Shown in pieces: positions 28,118 through 36,124 of a DNA stretch of 64,000 bases. The notes beneath the pieces were generated by a model. It saw only the letters and a program-made list of their open reading frames with translations, did not search any database and had not been told where the DNA came from. Position numbers and translations under genes: made by a program. This DNA is from Burkholderia catarinensis (GTDB taxonomy: Bacteria; Pseudomonadota; Gammaproteobacteria; Burkholderiales; Burkholderiaceae), in assembly GCF_001883705.2 (NCBI RefSeq), contig NZ_MDEQ02000007.1, positions 282,937 to 346,936 on the forward strand, given 5' to 3'. How positions within the stretch are numbered: position 1 is the first letter of the stretch; every line of letters starts with the position of its first letter.

Positions 28118-28582
28118 ATGACACTCGCCCACGCACAACAGAGCGGCGTAGATGTCTGGATTATCCAGCTTCCCGGGCATGTCCCCTATGCCTATACGCA
28201 CCTCAAGCGGGTATTCTCGTCCGACGACTCGCGACATCGGGTCGTGACGGTCGACCTGAAGAAACTGCTGGCCTGCGCCGACCGCGACACGACGGACTAC
28301 GTGCTGCCGTCGGTTCAGTACTGGGCCCCTGGAAAAGCCGCGGGTATTCGCGAATTCCTCGATCCGGACCAGGACAGGATTCCGGACATGCCGTTCATCA
28401 CGTTTCGCGAGACGAGAACGCGAACGCTGCTCGGCATCCCCGGCCTGTCGAAAGTTGGCGTCGCGTCGTTCCGCAACGGCCAGCATCGCGCGCGCTATCT
28501 TGCCTATGCCGGAGTGACGACCTTGCCCGTCGAAGTGCACGAGACGGAGGCCGCTTTGCTCGTGCGATATTGCGGCGAGTAA
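28118..28582 (+). CDS. Protein with ParB/Srx-like NGxHRA motif, unknown function
   Basis: The protein has 154 residues from the ATG at 28118, with GAGGAAATA just upstream. The first half contains WIIQLPGHVPYAYTHLKRVF and VVTVDLKKLLAC. The second half has VASFRNGQHRARYLAYAG and LPVEVHETEA, recalling the ParB/sulfiredoxin-type motif G-x-HR and also described in plasmid fertility-inhibition-factor-like proteins. Assignment is uncertain. It is convergent with the GNAT gene. Confidence 0.7.
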   Translation: MTLAHAQQSGVDVWIIQLPGHVPYAYTHLKRVFSSDDSRHRVVTVDLKKLLACADRDTTDYVLPSVQYWAPGKAAGIREFLDPDQDRIPDMPFITFRETRTRTLLGIPGLSKVGVASFRNGQHRARYLAYAGVTTLPVEVHETEAALLVRYCGE

Positions 28583-28678
28583 CGGCAGAGTACGCTCGGC
28601 TTTCGCCCGGCGTAGCGTCGTAGCTGCCACGAATGGCTGCATTCGCGCGCCGCCGTGCGCTCGGATGCCGGCAAGCTT

Positions 28679-29194
28679 TCATGCCTGTATCGCGTAGATC
28701 CGGTCGGTGACCTCCGTCTGGCCGATGCGGCACGTTTCGATACCCGCCAATTGCCAGCCGTTGTGCTCGTAGAAGCCGATCGCGCCTTCGTTGCCCTCCA
28801 GCACCTGCAGGTGGACCTTGTCCACGCCGAGCGTTCGTGCCCACGCGCGAACGGCTTCGATCATGCGCTTGCCCGTACCGCCTCCGTGATGCGACGGATG
28901 GACGTGCAGGCAGTCGAGCAACGCGCCGAGCGCCGGATCGACCGGGCGCTCGGCACTGACGAAGCCGACGGGCTCGCCATCCGACTCGGCGATCAGCACG
29001 AGGCCCCACTCTTTTTCATTGCGATCGAAATACTTTCGCCACCGGATCGCGTGCTCCGTCGGCACCTCGTCGAGCAGATAGGCGGCCGGAAGGATATGGC
29101 TGTATGCGGTTTGCCAGCTCAGGGTGTGCAGGCGAGCGATGTGGTTTGCGTCGTGCGTCGTCGCGGCACGCAGCGTGGTCCGGATTTCCGGTAT
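28679..29194 (-). CDS. GNAT-family acetyltransferase, possible ATA start
   Basis: The GNAT fold is clear: VGFVSAERPVD, the acetyl-CoA loop HPSHHGGGTGKRM at the middle, and LEGNEGAIGFYEHNGW near the end. A GTG at 29065 gives only 128 residues and drops the N-terminal helix region. The frame stays open and coding upstream (TLRAATTHDA, LHTLSWQTAYSHILP), but no ATG, GTG or TTG occurs there. AAGGAG (29204-29209) lies 9 nt before an ATA at 29192-29194, so an ATA start or a mutated ATG is likely (171 residues). Confidence 0.75.
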   Translation of the reverse strand: MPEIRTTLRAATTHDANHIARLHTLSWQTAYSHILPAAYLLDEVPTEHAIRWRKYFDRNEKEWGLVLIAESDGEPVGFVSAERPVDPALGALLDCLHVHPSHHGGGTGKRMIEAVRAWARTLGVDKVHLQVLEGNEGAIGFYEHNGWQLAGIETCRIGQTEVTDRIYAIQA

Positions 29195-29399
29195 CGGTGG
29201 CGGCTCCTTCTGCGTGTTCTCGTGATCGGAATGTCTCGTCGCAAAATATACCGTGCTTTGCGGTACGCGAAGGCCGCCACGGGTTCGGTGTCGTAGCGCG
29301 GCGTAGCTGTCAGTGCCATCGCATCAATGTGTCTCCGTCGAACTCCGCGACGATTTTGCATTCCGCGGCGGTTCGTCGCTGAAGCAGCGGGACGCTGGC

Positions 29400-29434
29400 A
29401 AAAAAAATCCCGACGCCTTCTCTGGTCGCCGGGA
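29400..29434 (-). terminator. Candidate terminator
   Basis: On the minus strand ATCCCGGCGACC and GGCGTCGGGAT form an imperfect stem followed by eight U. No gene lies directly upstream on that strand. The interval 29195-29815 (about 620 bp) contains two such stems and no supported gene. Confidence 0.45.
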
Positions 29435-29569
29435 TCGAACGGCCCTGGAAAACATGAGGGCACGAGGAAGACGATACATTACGCGAATGCAAGACTGTTG
29501 CGCTTTGTCGGTTTACGCCAAGCTCCTGCTCCATTCCGCCACATTGCCAGCCCATGGCCGCCGTAAACG

Positions 29570-29602
29570 AAAAAAGCCTGCTCGCGCGGAACGCGAGCAG
29601 GC
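29570..29602 (-). terminator. Rho-independent terminator, minus strand
   Basis: GCCTGCTCGCG (29576-29586) pairs perfectly with CGCGAGCAGGC (29592-29602), and six A precede it, giving a U-tract for a leftward transcript. It would terminate the small broken gene at 29816-30046. Confidence 0.7.
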
Positions 29603-29815
29603 AAGAAAACGGATCAGCATTCGAGGCACGAGGGCTGTCCAGGGTAGATAACGGCACGGCGCGCACGAACCTTAGCCGGGGAAGGAAGTTTCGTTTGCGA
29701 ACTGGCGTGCGTGTCGTCGGTGGATCGCAAAAGAAAGGCGAAGCACATCTGGCCCGGGTCCGCTGACGTATTGCGATCTGCGCCAGCGACGTCGGAGACA
29801 CGGGAAGAAGTGAAG

Positions 29816-30046
29816 CTATCGATTGATACCAAGCACGATGGCGCGCCCAATCTCGACGCCTGCACCCTTCGCCTCGTCCAAGGTGTCATACGAAGTGTCG
29901 AAGTCTTATCGCCTCGGCGATTCGACTCTGTCTTCGCAAACCCGAACGTTCGCAATCCAACTGCTACCCAGTGCTGGTTGCACGGACTCGACGATGATTT
30001 CGTGACCGTCGGATTCATCGGTATGGCGTTCGATTCTCTTGTGCAT
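29816..30046 (-). pseudogene. Small gene with in-frame stop
   Basis: From the ATG at 30046 the frame reads MHKRIERHTDESDGHEIIVE and continues for 46 codons, meets TAA at 29906-29908, then continues in the same frame with DFDTSYDTLDEAKGAGVEIG to a TAG at 29816. The two parts look like one soluble protein of 76 codons. It is just outside the left att site, and is either decayed or read through. Confidence 0.6.
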
Positions 30047-30209
30047 ATGAGATCCCCGCGCATTCGTTTGACGTTGTTGGTACGGCAGCGGCTTTACGCT
30101 TCCCTATGCCGAAACCGCGCTACACGTGGCGCATTGGATATACGCCATACAACCCCTCGTCGAAATGCTTTGGCAAGAACTGGCTACGCGGACTACGGAG
30201 CCATAAAGC

Positions 30210-30240
30210 AAAAAGCCCGGTTCGAGGAACCGGGCTTTTT
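30210..30240. terminator. Bidirectional terminator beside left att site
   Basis: AAAAAGCCCGGTTC and GAACCGGGCTTTTT form a perfect 14-bp stem with a 3-nt loop. It lies 10 bp from the left copy of the tRNA-His 3' end, so it is probably the original terminator of the tRNA-His gene, now separated from it by the inserted elements. Confidence 0.85.
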
Positions 30241-30250
30241 GCTTGAATTT

Positions 30251-30292
30251 TGGGGTGGCTGATGGGACTCGAACCCACGACGACAGGAATCA
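30251..30292 (-). repeat. Left att site: copy of tRNA-His 3' end
   Basis: These 42 bases are identical to the 3' 42 bases of the tRNA-His gene at 40833-40874, then diverge. The copy lacks the 5' half, so it is not a working tRNA. It marks the left boundary of the integrated elements. The interval 30293-30489 holds no gene. Confidence 0.92.
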
Positions 30293-30489
30293 AAATTCTT
30301 ATACATTTACCACATATTTCAATTACTTGGGATGATACCTTGGAATATGTGGCTCCAGGAAATCCTTGCCTTGTATAGCGTCCATCCCTCATCTTCCAGA
30401 ATAAGCGTCCGTCAACTTCAGCACTACCTCGCCCAAGGTCACATCTTTCGCACTCGTAGCACTTGCTGAATAGACCGAGAAAGAAGCGC

Positions 30490-31191
30490 TTAATTAGGCA
30501 TCGGTTTGCTCCCGACAATCAAAACGACCGTGCCCGGCGCTGGCAATACTGTTCGCATCGGTTCCTGATCACGAACAATTCCGTTATGTTGGAGCGTGCG
30601 AAAAAGAGCTGCCGCAGATGCTAAAGTTATTCCGCCATTGTAATTTCCAGGATTCACAATCATTCTAACCCCAGTTGGCGCATCTCCATTTACCAAAATT
30701 GGATTCAAAACAACATCCCACCCTGCCTCAGCCAATGCATCTGCAATTTCTCGCGCATATGTCTGACATTCAGCATCCCCAGCCAAACCTTTGACCGAAA
30801 TATGTTGCCCAGGAAACCCTCTAACAGCCTCAATTAACGCTTGCCTTTGTTGTGGAGATACATCCCTCCACGCCAACTGTTGCTTCAAGCGCAAATTTTC
30901 AGCCTCAAGCTGCGCCGTTTGATTATTTAAATCAGCCGTTTTATTGTTTGCGTCCGCCGCACTCTTTTCAGCAAGAGCCGCCCTCTCATTTGCCCCTGAA
31001 ATTTGCTTGCCGGCATTCGATTGATATTCACGTAACGCTCGATCTTTTTCGCCTTGAATTCTATTACTTGTTATATATTGCACAAGACCAGCACCAAAAC
31101 TGATTCCAGCGGAGACAGCTGCAACGCCTACAGCCCAAAAATAAACATTAGATGCAACGCCATAAAGTCGCTCATCATCAATTCCGAACAT
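30490..31191 (-). CDS. Membrane-anchored coiled-coil protein, unknown function
   Basis: The protein has 233 residues. One membrane helix (about 15-40, VYFWAVGVAAVSAGISFGAG) is followed by a coiled coil rich in Ala, Asn, Gln and Leu (about 45-110), and a C-terminal domain with VSPQQRQALIEAV and EIADALAEAGWDV. It is markedly A/T-richer than the core genome. It is probably an accessory gene of element 1; the role is unknown. Confidence 0.75.
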   Translation of the reverse strand: MFGIDDERLYGVASNVYFWAVGVAAVSAGISFGAGLVQYITSNRIQGEKDRALREYQSNAGKQISGANERAALAEKSAADANNKTADLNNQTAQLEAENLRLKQQLAWRDVSPQQRQALIEAVRGFPGQHISVKGLAGDAECQTYAREIADALAEAGWDVVLNPILVNGDAPTGVRMIVNPGNYNGGITLASAAALFRTLQHNGIVRDQEPMRTVLPAPGTVVLIVGSKPMPN

Positions 31192-31253
31192 AGATCCCCC
31201 GTTTGTTCAGCGTATATTAGTCACTTTTCGCAGCCGGTTCAGCCATCATCTCG

Positions 31254-31580
31254 TCAGCTGGGGTATAACTGCAACAGCGTGCGCGCGACGTCAGCGTTCG
31301 AAGTGTGTAACCACTCGTCATAATCGGACGGCCGCAGGATCACAACAGACCGTTTCTTGTCGCCCGGCCGATGCATGTGCTTCATGACCAGATGCTTATC
31401 GGCGTTCACGGTCCACATCGACATCGCCAGCGTCTCGACGCCGTCCGCGCCGCGCCACGCGCGCCAAATACCCGCGACGCAGCACGGCCGCCAGTCCCCG
31501 ACACCGACCCGATACCGCACGTGCTTGCCGGTCTCCCAGTTCGGTTCTATCGGTGCGAGATAGTCGGGGTAGATCTCAAG
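31254..31580 (-). pseudogene. SRAP (YedK/HMCES) fragment with internal deletion
   Basis: The C-terminal part of an SOS-response-associated peptidase is recognisable: WETGKHVRYRVGVGDW, VAGIWRAW, MWTVNADKHLVMKHMHRP and VILRPSDYDEWL. Directly before it stands EIYPDYLAPI, which belongs to the N-terminal part of this family, so the middle of the protein is missing. The catalytic Cys2 and the start are absent. Intact SRAP proteins crosslink to abasic sites in single-stranded DNA; this copy cannot. Confidence 0.7.
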
Positions 31581-31633
31581 TCGATCGCAACATCGTGCGG
31601 TTGGCCGATCCCAACATCGAGCATGTGCCGAAA

Positions 31634-31768
31634 ATGCCCGAGTTCGAAGCGCTGACCGATTCCGAACTACGCGAACCATGGCGCACGCATCGCGACCCCG
31701 AAGTTCGAGTTCTCATCCTTGAAATCGTGACGCTCAGAAAGTCGCTCCAGAAGATGATGGACTGGTGA
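31634..31768 (+). CDS. Small phage-type protein, possibly truncated
   Basis: The frame encodes 44 residues: MPEFEALTDSELREPWRTH, then VRVLILEIVTLRKSL. No ribosome site is present and the frame continues upstream without a start, so it may be the 3' end of a longer gene cut at the junction with the SRAP fragment near 31580. An 8-bp inverted repeat, TTGGTCGA-CAAA-TCGACCAA, follows at 31772-31791. Confidence 0.4.
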   Translation: MPEFEALTDSELREPWRTHRDPEVRVLILEIVTLRKSLQKMMDW

Positions 31769-31927
31769 GTATTGGTCGACAAATCGACCAAGGATCATGG
31801 CAACCTCGGCGGCCCATTCGGACAGTTCCGGAAGTTGTATTTCCTACTACGCGAGGAAATGCGACGTGCAGGGATAGGGTGTTGACACGCCTGTGGCATC
31901 CTGATGTGCATCGAACAGGAGGCGACC

Positions 31928-32367
31928 ATGTCTGCGATCGAGGAAGAGTTTCGAAAATCGACGGACGACTGGCACGGCACCGTGTACGCCCACGAGCGCG
32001 AGGGCCCAGGTTCGTTTCGGGCCTACCTGCATCGGATCGCACCGGAAATTCCGCCCCATCACGTAATCACGAATGTGCAGATCATGATGCGCGCGACGTA
32101 CGCCAAGGAATGACGCACCCCATTTCTCAGGATCTCGCACTTCGATGTGGGCGACTCGCCGGACTCCGTCGCGATATTCCACGAACATGTCGCAAGCAAC
32201 ACCCTCGAGTCGAAATTCACCATATTGAAGCGGCCCTGATCTGTTCGAGGCGTTCAGCGACTTCGAGATCAGCCTGACGGGCGCGCGGCTACGACATCGT
32301 GCCGATCGAAATTCCAGGTGCCAGCTATTGCGGCCCGGACGAGTTGGATGATGGCCCCGAGAACTGA
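31928..32367 (+). pseudogene. Phage-type gene broken by a stop and two frameshifts
   Basis: An ATG at 31928 with AGGAGG upstream starts a 61-residue frame (MSAIEEEFRKSTDDWHGTVY) ending in TGA at 32111-32113. The same frame then continues with RISHFDVGDSPDSVAIFHEH. A +1 shift near 32231 gives GPDLFEAFSDFEISLTG, and a second near 32286 gives GYDIVPIEIPGASYCGPDEL to a TGA at 32365. Together these read as one protein of about 146 residues. The family is not recognised. Confidence 0.65.
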
Positions 32368-32460
32368 TCATGCGACGCCGGTGCTCGGAGATACGTCAGA
32401 CGTCAATCTCGAAAGATCGGTTAGACTTGACTTTCATCAAAGAAGAGTACGGGGTGCGAA

Positions 32461-33138
32461 TTGAATCAACACGTCATAAGCCGGTTAAACGGCATTCACA
32501 AAATGCTAGTTGGAGCGTATGAATCCAACATTAGCCTATCTTCCAACACCAAAGGACTTGAGCGCCAGACCTTCATCGATAGCTTTCTGTCACAGGTGTT
32601 GCCGTCGCATTTTCGCTTTGGTACTGGTGACGCAACTGACCAGGCGGGGAACAGAAGTGGTCAATTAGACGTAGTCATCGAATACCCGTTCGTGCCGAGC
32701 TTGCCGATTGTTGGATCGGAAAAGACTCGCCTCTACTTGGCCGAAGGGATTTCTGCTGTTATCGAAGTAAAGTCTGATTTATCGAGTTAATGGAGTGAGG
32801 TCGAAGCAACTGCGAACAAGCTCTCAGTCATCAAACGGCAGTTCGGCAGTGGTATCGCCTTCGGCCCAACAGCCCCGCCACACATACCGTTTTTCGTCGT
32901 TGGATTCAAAGGATGGAAATCACTCGACACGATGAAATCGAAGTTGAGACCCGGAGTGATCGATGGAATCCTTGCCGTCGATTCGTTGATGTTCTGCAGC
33001 ACGGACAATTTCCACGGCATTAGCACCCCGGGCAATCCAGCCGCGCTTTGGGCCTTGATCTGTTGCCTGCACTTCGCTGGCAGTATGGGCGGATCCCTTG
33101 CGGTCGAAGCACCGCTCCAATACGTGCTGGGGCAATGA
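32461..33138 (+). pseudogene. DUF6602-like PD-(D/E)XK-type protein with in-frame TAA
   Basis: The frame starts at a TTG (32461) or ATG (32503) and has 109 codons: NTKGLERQTFIDSFLSQVLP, SGQLDVVIEYP and ISAVIEVKSDLSS. TAA at 32788-32790 interrupts it, after which 116 more codons follow in the same frame (WSEVEATANKLSVIKRQFG to YVLGQ). The pattern QLDVVIEYP then IEVKS fits a PD-(D/E)XK nuclease core. DUF6602 proteins have no firm role; some lie near defence genes. One codon change would restore 225 residues. Confidence 0.6.
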
Positions 33139-33157
33139 CTCGGGCTAGGTGTCGGAA

Positions 33158-33695
33158 CTAACATCCCGGCGTTGCCGGGCGCACCGCGCGCACCCACCCC
33201 TGCACTGCCTTCAGTTTGTCGATTTCGCGCTGGTCGTCGCCAGCGACGGCGAAAGCGCGTTCCGCAACCGCTGGATCGAGGTCCGCGACGGCGGCGGCAC
33301 CATCGCCCAGGCCGGCGGCGCCGGTAGTTCCGGGCAGACCGTCGGCACCGGTTGCAGTGCAGTTTCGGACGGCAATGCGCAGCCGCTCAGTGCCAGCAGA
33401 GAGCGCAGCGCGATAGCTGCGATTTTCGGTTTCATGGTCGGTTCGCTCCTTCGTGAGTTGTGCGTCGACGGCGGCCATCTGCGAAGCGGCCGAGTCATGC
33501 GCGGCGATCGCACGCTGCTCAGCATCAAGCGCAGCCTTCGAGATAGTCGTCAGGTCGTTGGCGTGCTGCTGCCCGCCGGCCGCGCGAGCGGCGCGCTCGT
33601 CGGCGAGCTGCCGCGCACCTATCAGGTATTCAACGCTGGCCGAGCCGCGCAGCGCAGCCAGCAGATACTGGCCATGCGGATTTCACGAAGATCAT
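33158..33695 (-). pseudogene. Rz-like i-spanin with a one-base insertion
   Basis: An ATG at 33695 with AAGGAG begins MIFVKSAWP; one extra A near 33670 then shifts the frame. Removing it gives YLLAALRGSASVEYLIGARQ and a long coiled region ending KLKAVQGWVRAVRPATPGC. The length 538 is 3n+1, as expected. Rz and Rz1 span the envelope and fuse inner and outer membranes at phage lysis. Rz1 is nested inside it. Confidence 0.65.
33211..33435 (-). CDS. Rz1-like o-spanin lipoprotein
   Basis: The protein has 74 residues, read in another frame inside the Rz gene. A signal with lipobox LSGC (Cys19) follows MKPKIAAIALRSLLA, and the mature part is proline-rich (VPTVCPELPAPPAW), both typical of Rz1. The frame is intact, although its partner is frameshifted. 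Confidence 0.7.
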   Translation of the reverse strand: MKPKIAAIALRSLLALSGCALPSETALQPVPTVCPELPAPPAWAMVPPPSRTSIQRLRNALSPSLATTSAKSTN

Positions 33696-34240
33696 TTTGG
33701 CTCCTTCGCATGCAGCTGCTTCAGCTCGTCCGGCGAGTAGACGAAACCCGGCAGCTGGAACGCCTGCACGCTCCAGACCGGGTCGCTTCCCTCATGTCGG
33801 CCGTGATCCTTGCCCCGGTGATGGAGCGCGCACAGCAGCAGTTGGTTGTAGGTTGAGTCGACAAACGCCTCGAGCCGTGCCGGATCGAACGCCTCCCAGT
33901 CGAAGCCCTGCGTCAGCTTGATCACGTCCCAGATCGGATGCCGGCGCGGGATCGGAACGACGTGCTGCAGCTTGTGACTGAACATCGTGTCGACCTGGTT
34001 GAGCGCGACGCCGCGGATCCACTTCCAGTCGATTGCGTGCGAGAACGCCCACTCGAAGAATCGGTGATGCGACTCGACCGCCTGGTCGTCGCCGCAGACC
34101 GCGCAGACCTAGCCACCGGCCGCCTTCATCGCCCGCTTACTCGCACGAAACATCGACGACTCGGTGCGCAGTTGGTGGTCCGGGTAGAAGACGTCCGCGG
34201 CGAGCGTGCACCGCGTCTCACGTGATTCCGCGATATTCAT
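33692..34240 (-). pseudogene. Phage HNH-like protein with amber codon 44
   Basis: An ATG at 34240 with GGAG 5 nt upstream opens MNIAESRETRCTLAADVFYP. TAG occurs at codon 44 (34109-34111), then the frame continues to 33692 with VCAVCGDDQAVESHHRFFEW, VVPIPRRHPIWDVIKLT and LLLCALHHRGKDHG. C-x2-C and C-x2-HH pairs suggest an HNH-type zinc protein. The sequence GG*VCAVCG suggests TGG became TAG. Its stop overlaps the Rz start in ATGA. Confidence 0.65.
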
Positions 34241-34255
34241 AAGGTCTCCAAGCAA

Positions 34256-34291
34256 TAAAAAACTCGCCGAGCGCTTGCGCCGGGCGAGTCA
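34256..34291 (-). terminator. Candidate terminator
   Basis: On the minus strand ACTCGCC and GGCGAGT enclose a GC-rich loop and are followed by a U-run. It would stop leftward transcription entering the lysis genes from the right. Confidence 0.55.
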
Positions 34292-34519
34292 GAACAACGG
34301 GCAATTGTGTGCAGCGAACAACCATCGTCGCGAAAACCTCACCGGTCCTGCCGATTCTCGGCAAGCAGTAGGCACGCATCGCATTACACTTCACTTTCTA
34401 CAATATTTCTATTACCCTATGCGATGCGTTGAGATTTAGAGGTCATTTTGCATAAATCTCACGCGCAGACCGTCATTCACACGCGAACGGAGGCACTTGG
34501 TTATCAACTTGTGAGATAC

Positions 34520-35032
34520 ATGAAAAAGACATCAATCCTTGCAGTGCTGTGCGCATTTGCCGCTTCGACTGCCATCGCAGCAACGCAGTCCTCGATCACA
34601 GCATCGGCGAAGTCGGTATCAGCAAAAGACCGGACCGTCAGTATTAACGTTTTGTTGAAAGGGGATATTGTCGTTAGGCGAATCCAGCCAAACCCGCAAA
34701 ATTCAACATCGAAGATACGAATTTTCGTCAACAACACCGAAGTAGCGAGTTACACAGCGACGCAGCTTAAGCATACGGCCGAATATCCTAGGTATGACTA
34801 CGTTCAGAACTGCAATCAAAACGGATGTTGGTCCACACAATTGATTTTCTCGAACACCGCACAGGTCGAAGCGTCACACGTTATTACGCTTCCTGCTGGC
34901 GTGCGCTCGGTACCCGTATATGCAACCTTCGACGGTGACCGATATTCAACGAGCGCAACTTCGGGAAAGATCGACGCGACACTCAAGTCAGCGACGCCAG
35001 TCGGTGCACTTGACCTCCTTCTCAACGACTAA
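34520..35032 (+). CDS. Secreted protein of unknown function, low GC
   Basis: The protein has 170 residues with a clear signal peptide (MKKTSILAVLCAFAASTAIA-A). The mature part has repeated beta-like stretches (VSINVLLKGDIVVRRI, IRIFVNNTEVASYTA) and two cysteines in NCNQNGCWS. The base composition is clearly lower in GC than the core genome. It is followed 18 bp later by a second secreted gene, so the two may form a unit. It looks like a phage-borne accessory (moron) gene. Confidence 0.75.
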   Translation: MKKTSILAVLCAFAASTAIAATQSSITASAKSVSAKDRTVSINVLLKGDIVVRRIQPNPQNSTSKIRIFVNNTEVASYTATQLKHTAEYPRYDYVQNCNQNGCWSTQLIFSNTAQVEASHVITLPAGVRSVPVYATFDGDRYSTSATSGKIDATLKSATPVGALDLLLND

Positions 35033-35050
35033 TTCACAAGAATCAAAACA

Positions 35051-35374
35051 ATGAAAGCCACGCAGACCATCATCAAAGTAGCATTGGCCGCATCGATCGC
35101 CGCTGCGGCGCAATCCAGCTTTGCGTACACGGAGTGCAAAGCCAATGTTCAGAGCATCTATGCCGGGAACGACGGCACGATCGTGGCCGTATTCGATTCT
35201 GCAGCCCCCTCGTCGTTCAGCGGCCAATACGCCAAGAACATGCACGCGACTCTTTTGACCGCAATCAGCAGCGGGCAGACGGTCCTCGTGCGTTGGGCCG
35301 CCGATGGAGTTCCGTGCAACAACGGCGGCTCTATTCGCGGTGATACGGTCGGCCTCTGGATCAATCGCAACTAA
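35051..35374 (+). CDS. Small secreted protein of unknown function
   Basis: The protein has 107 residues with a signal peptide (VALAASIAAAAQSSFA). The mature domain has TECKANVQSIYAGNDGTIVA, LLTAISSGQTVLVRW and a second Cys in DGVPCNNGG, a pattern seen in small exported one-disulfide proteins. The stop overlaps the endolysin fragment on the other strand by 4 bp. Function is unknown. Confidence 0.78.
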   Translation: MKATQTIIKVALAASIAAAAQSSFAYTECKANVQSIYAGNDGTIVAVFDSAAPSSFSGQYAKNMHATLLTAISSGQTVLVRWAADGVPCNNGGSIRGDTVGLWINRN

Positions 35375-35710
35375 GTCACGATGATTTGGCTCCCGCCGCG
35401 CATACCTTGCGGCGGGAGCATTGATACTGCCCCCTCCCTCTCACAGAGGGCACGCTCTTTAGAGCGCCGTTTCACCAGACCAGGCAGCACGCGGCCGCCG
35501 GCCGTCACCCACTGCTGCCGGCCGTTGTCCGCCTCGTTCATCGCACGGCAAGCGCCCTTCCAGTCGCCCGCATTGAACCGCTTCGTCGTCGTGCTGCCGC
35601 AGTACGCGCCCACACCGACGTTATAGGCAAAGCTCACCGCGGCCGCGAGCTGGTACGTATGCCCCTTCAGGACCAGCGTGCACTTCAGCACCGGCTCGGC
35701 AATGCGCGTG
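35371..35710 (-). pseudogene. Endolysin (GH24 lysozyme) C-terminal fragment
   Basis: The frame encodes the C-terminal part of phage lysozyme: GHTYQLAAAVSFAYNVGVGA, KRFNAGDWKGACRAMNEADN and GGRVLPGLVKRRSKERALCE. The N-terminal catalytic Glu region is missing. Upstream the sequence passes abruptly into a DUF5131 fragment on the other strand at about 35710-35740. Confidence 0.75.
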
Positions 35711-35739
35711 CGATGCTCAACGAAGTTGTCGACGAGTTG

Positions 35740-36098
35740 TCGTGTGGGCTCAACACGTGGGACGAGCTGCCGTGGCCCGGCGTCTGGATCGGCACGATCG
35801 TCGTCAACCAGGCCGAGGCCGACCGCGACATCGAAAAGCTGCTCACGACACCCGCGCGGTGCCGGTTTCTTTCCATGGAGCCGCCGCTTGGTACAGTCGA
35901 TCTCCAAGCGTGGTTCGATCCGACTGGCGTTTGCTGCATGCGGGAAATGCACTCCTGCGAGAACAGCCCCGCCGAGGCGCCATGGATCCACGGTCCGACC
36001 ACTGAATATGCCGAGGATGGTTCGGGATATAGCTCGCCAGGAATCGACTGGGTGATCATCGGCGGCGAAAGCGGGCCGGGCGCGCGGCCGCATCAGAA
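35740..36098 (+). pseudogene. DUF5131 (Gp37/Gp68) family fragment
   Basis: The frame matches a late part of the DUF5131 family: WPGVWIGTIVVNQAEADRDI, RCRFLSMEPPLGTVDLQ and WVIIGGESGPGARP. The N-terminal cysteine cluster and the C-terminus are missing. It is cut on both sides by the endolysin and integrase fragments, so it is a deletion product. Confidence 0.65.
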
Positions 36099-36124
36099 GA
36101 ACCGAATTTCACCGCACTCACAGC

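Noticed and set aside
29395..29540. Possible degenerate tRNA on the minus strand (GTTCGATCCCGG)
   Set aside because: No acceptor, D-arm or anticodon arm can be folded around it; it is better read as part of a terminator stem.
31182..32113. Selenocysteine read-through at the TGA at 32111
   Set aside because: The same gene also has two frameshifts, so it is decayed; no SECIS-like stem is evident after the TGA.
31847..32371. A 174-codon minus-strand open frame
   Set aside because: The plus strand has a ribosome site, a matching reading and coherent protein segments across two frameshifts; the minus frame looks like its shadow.
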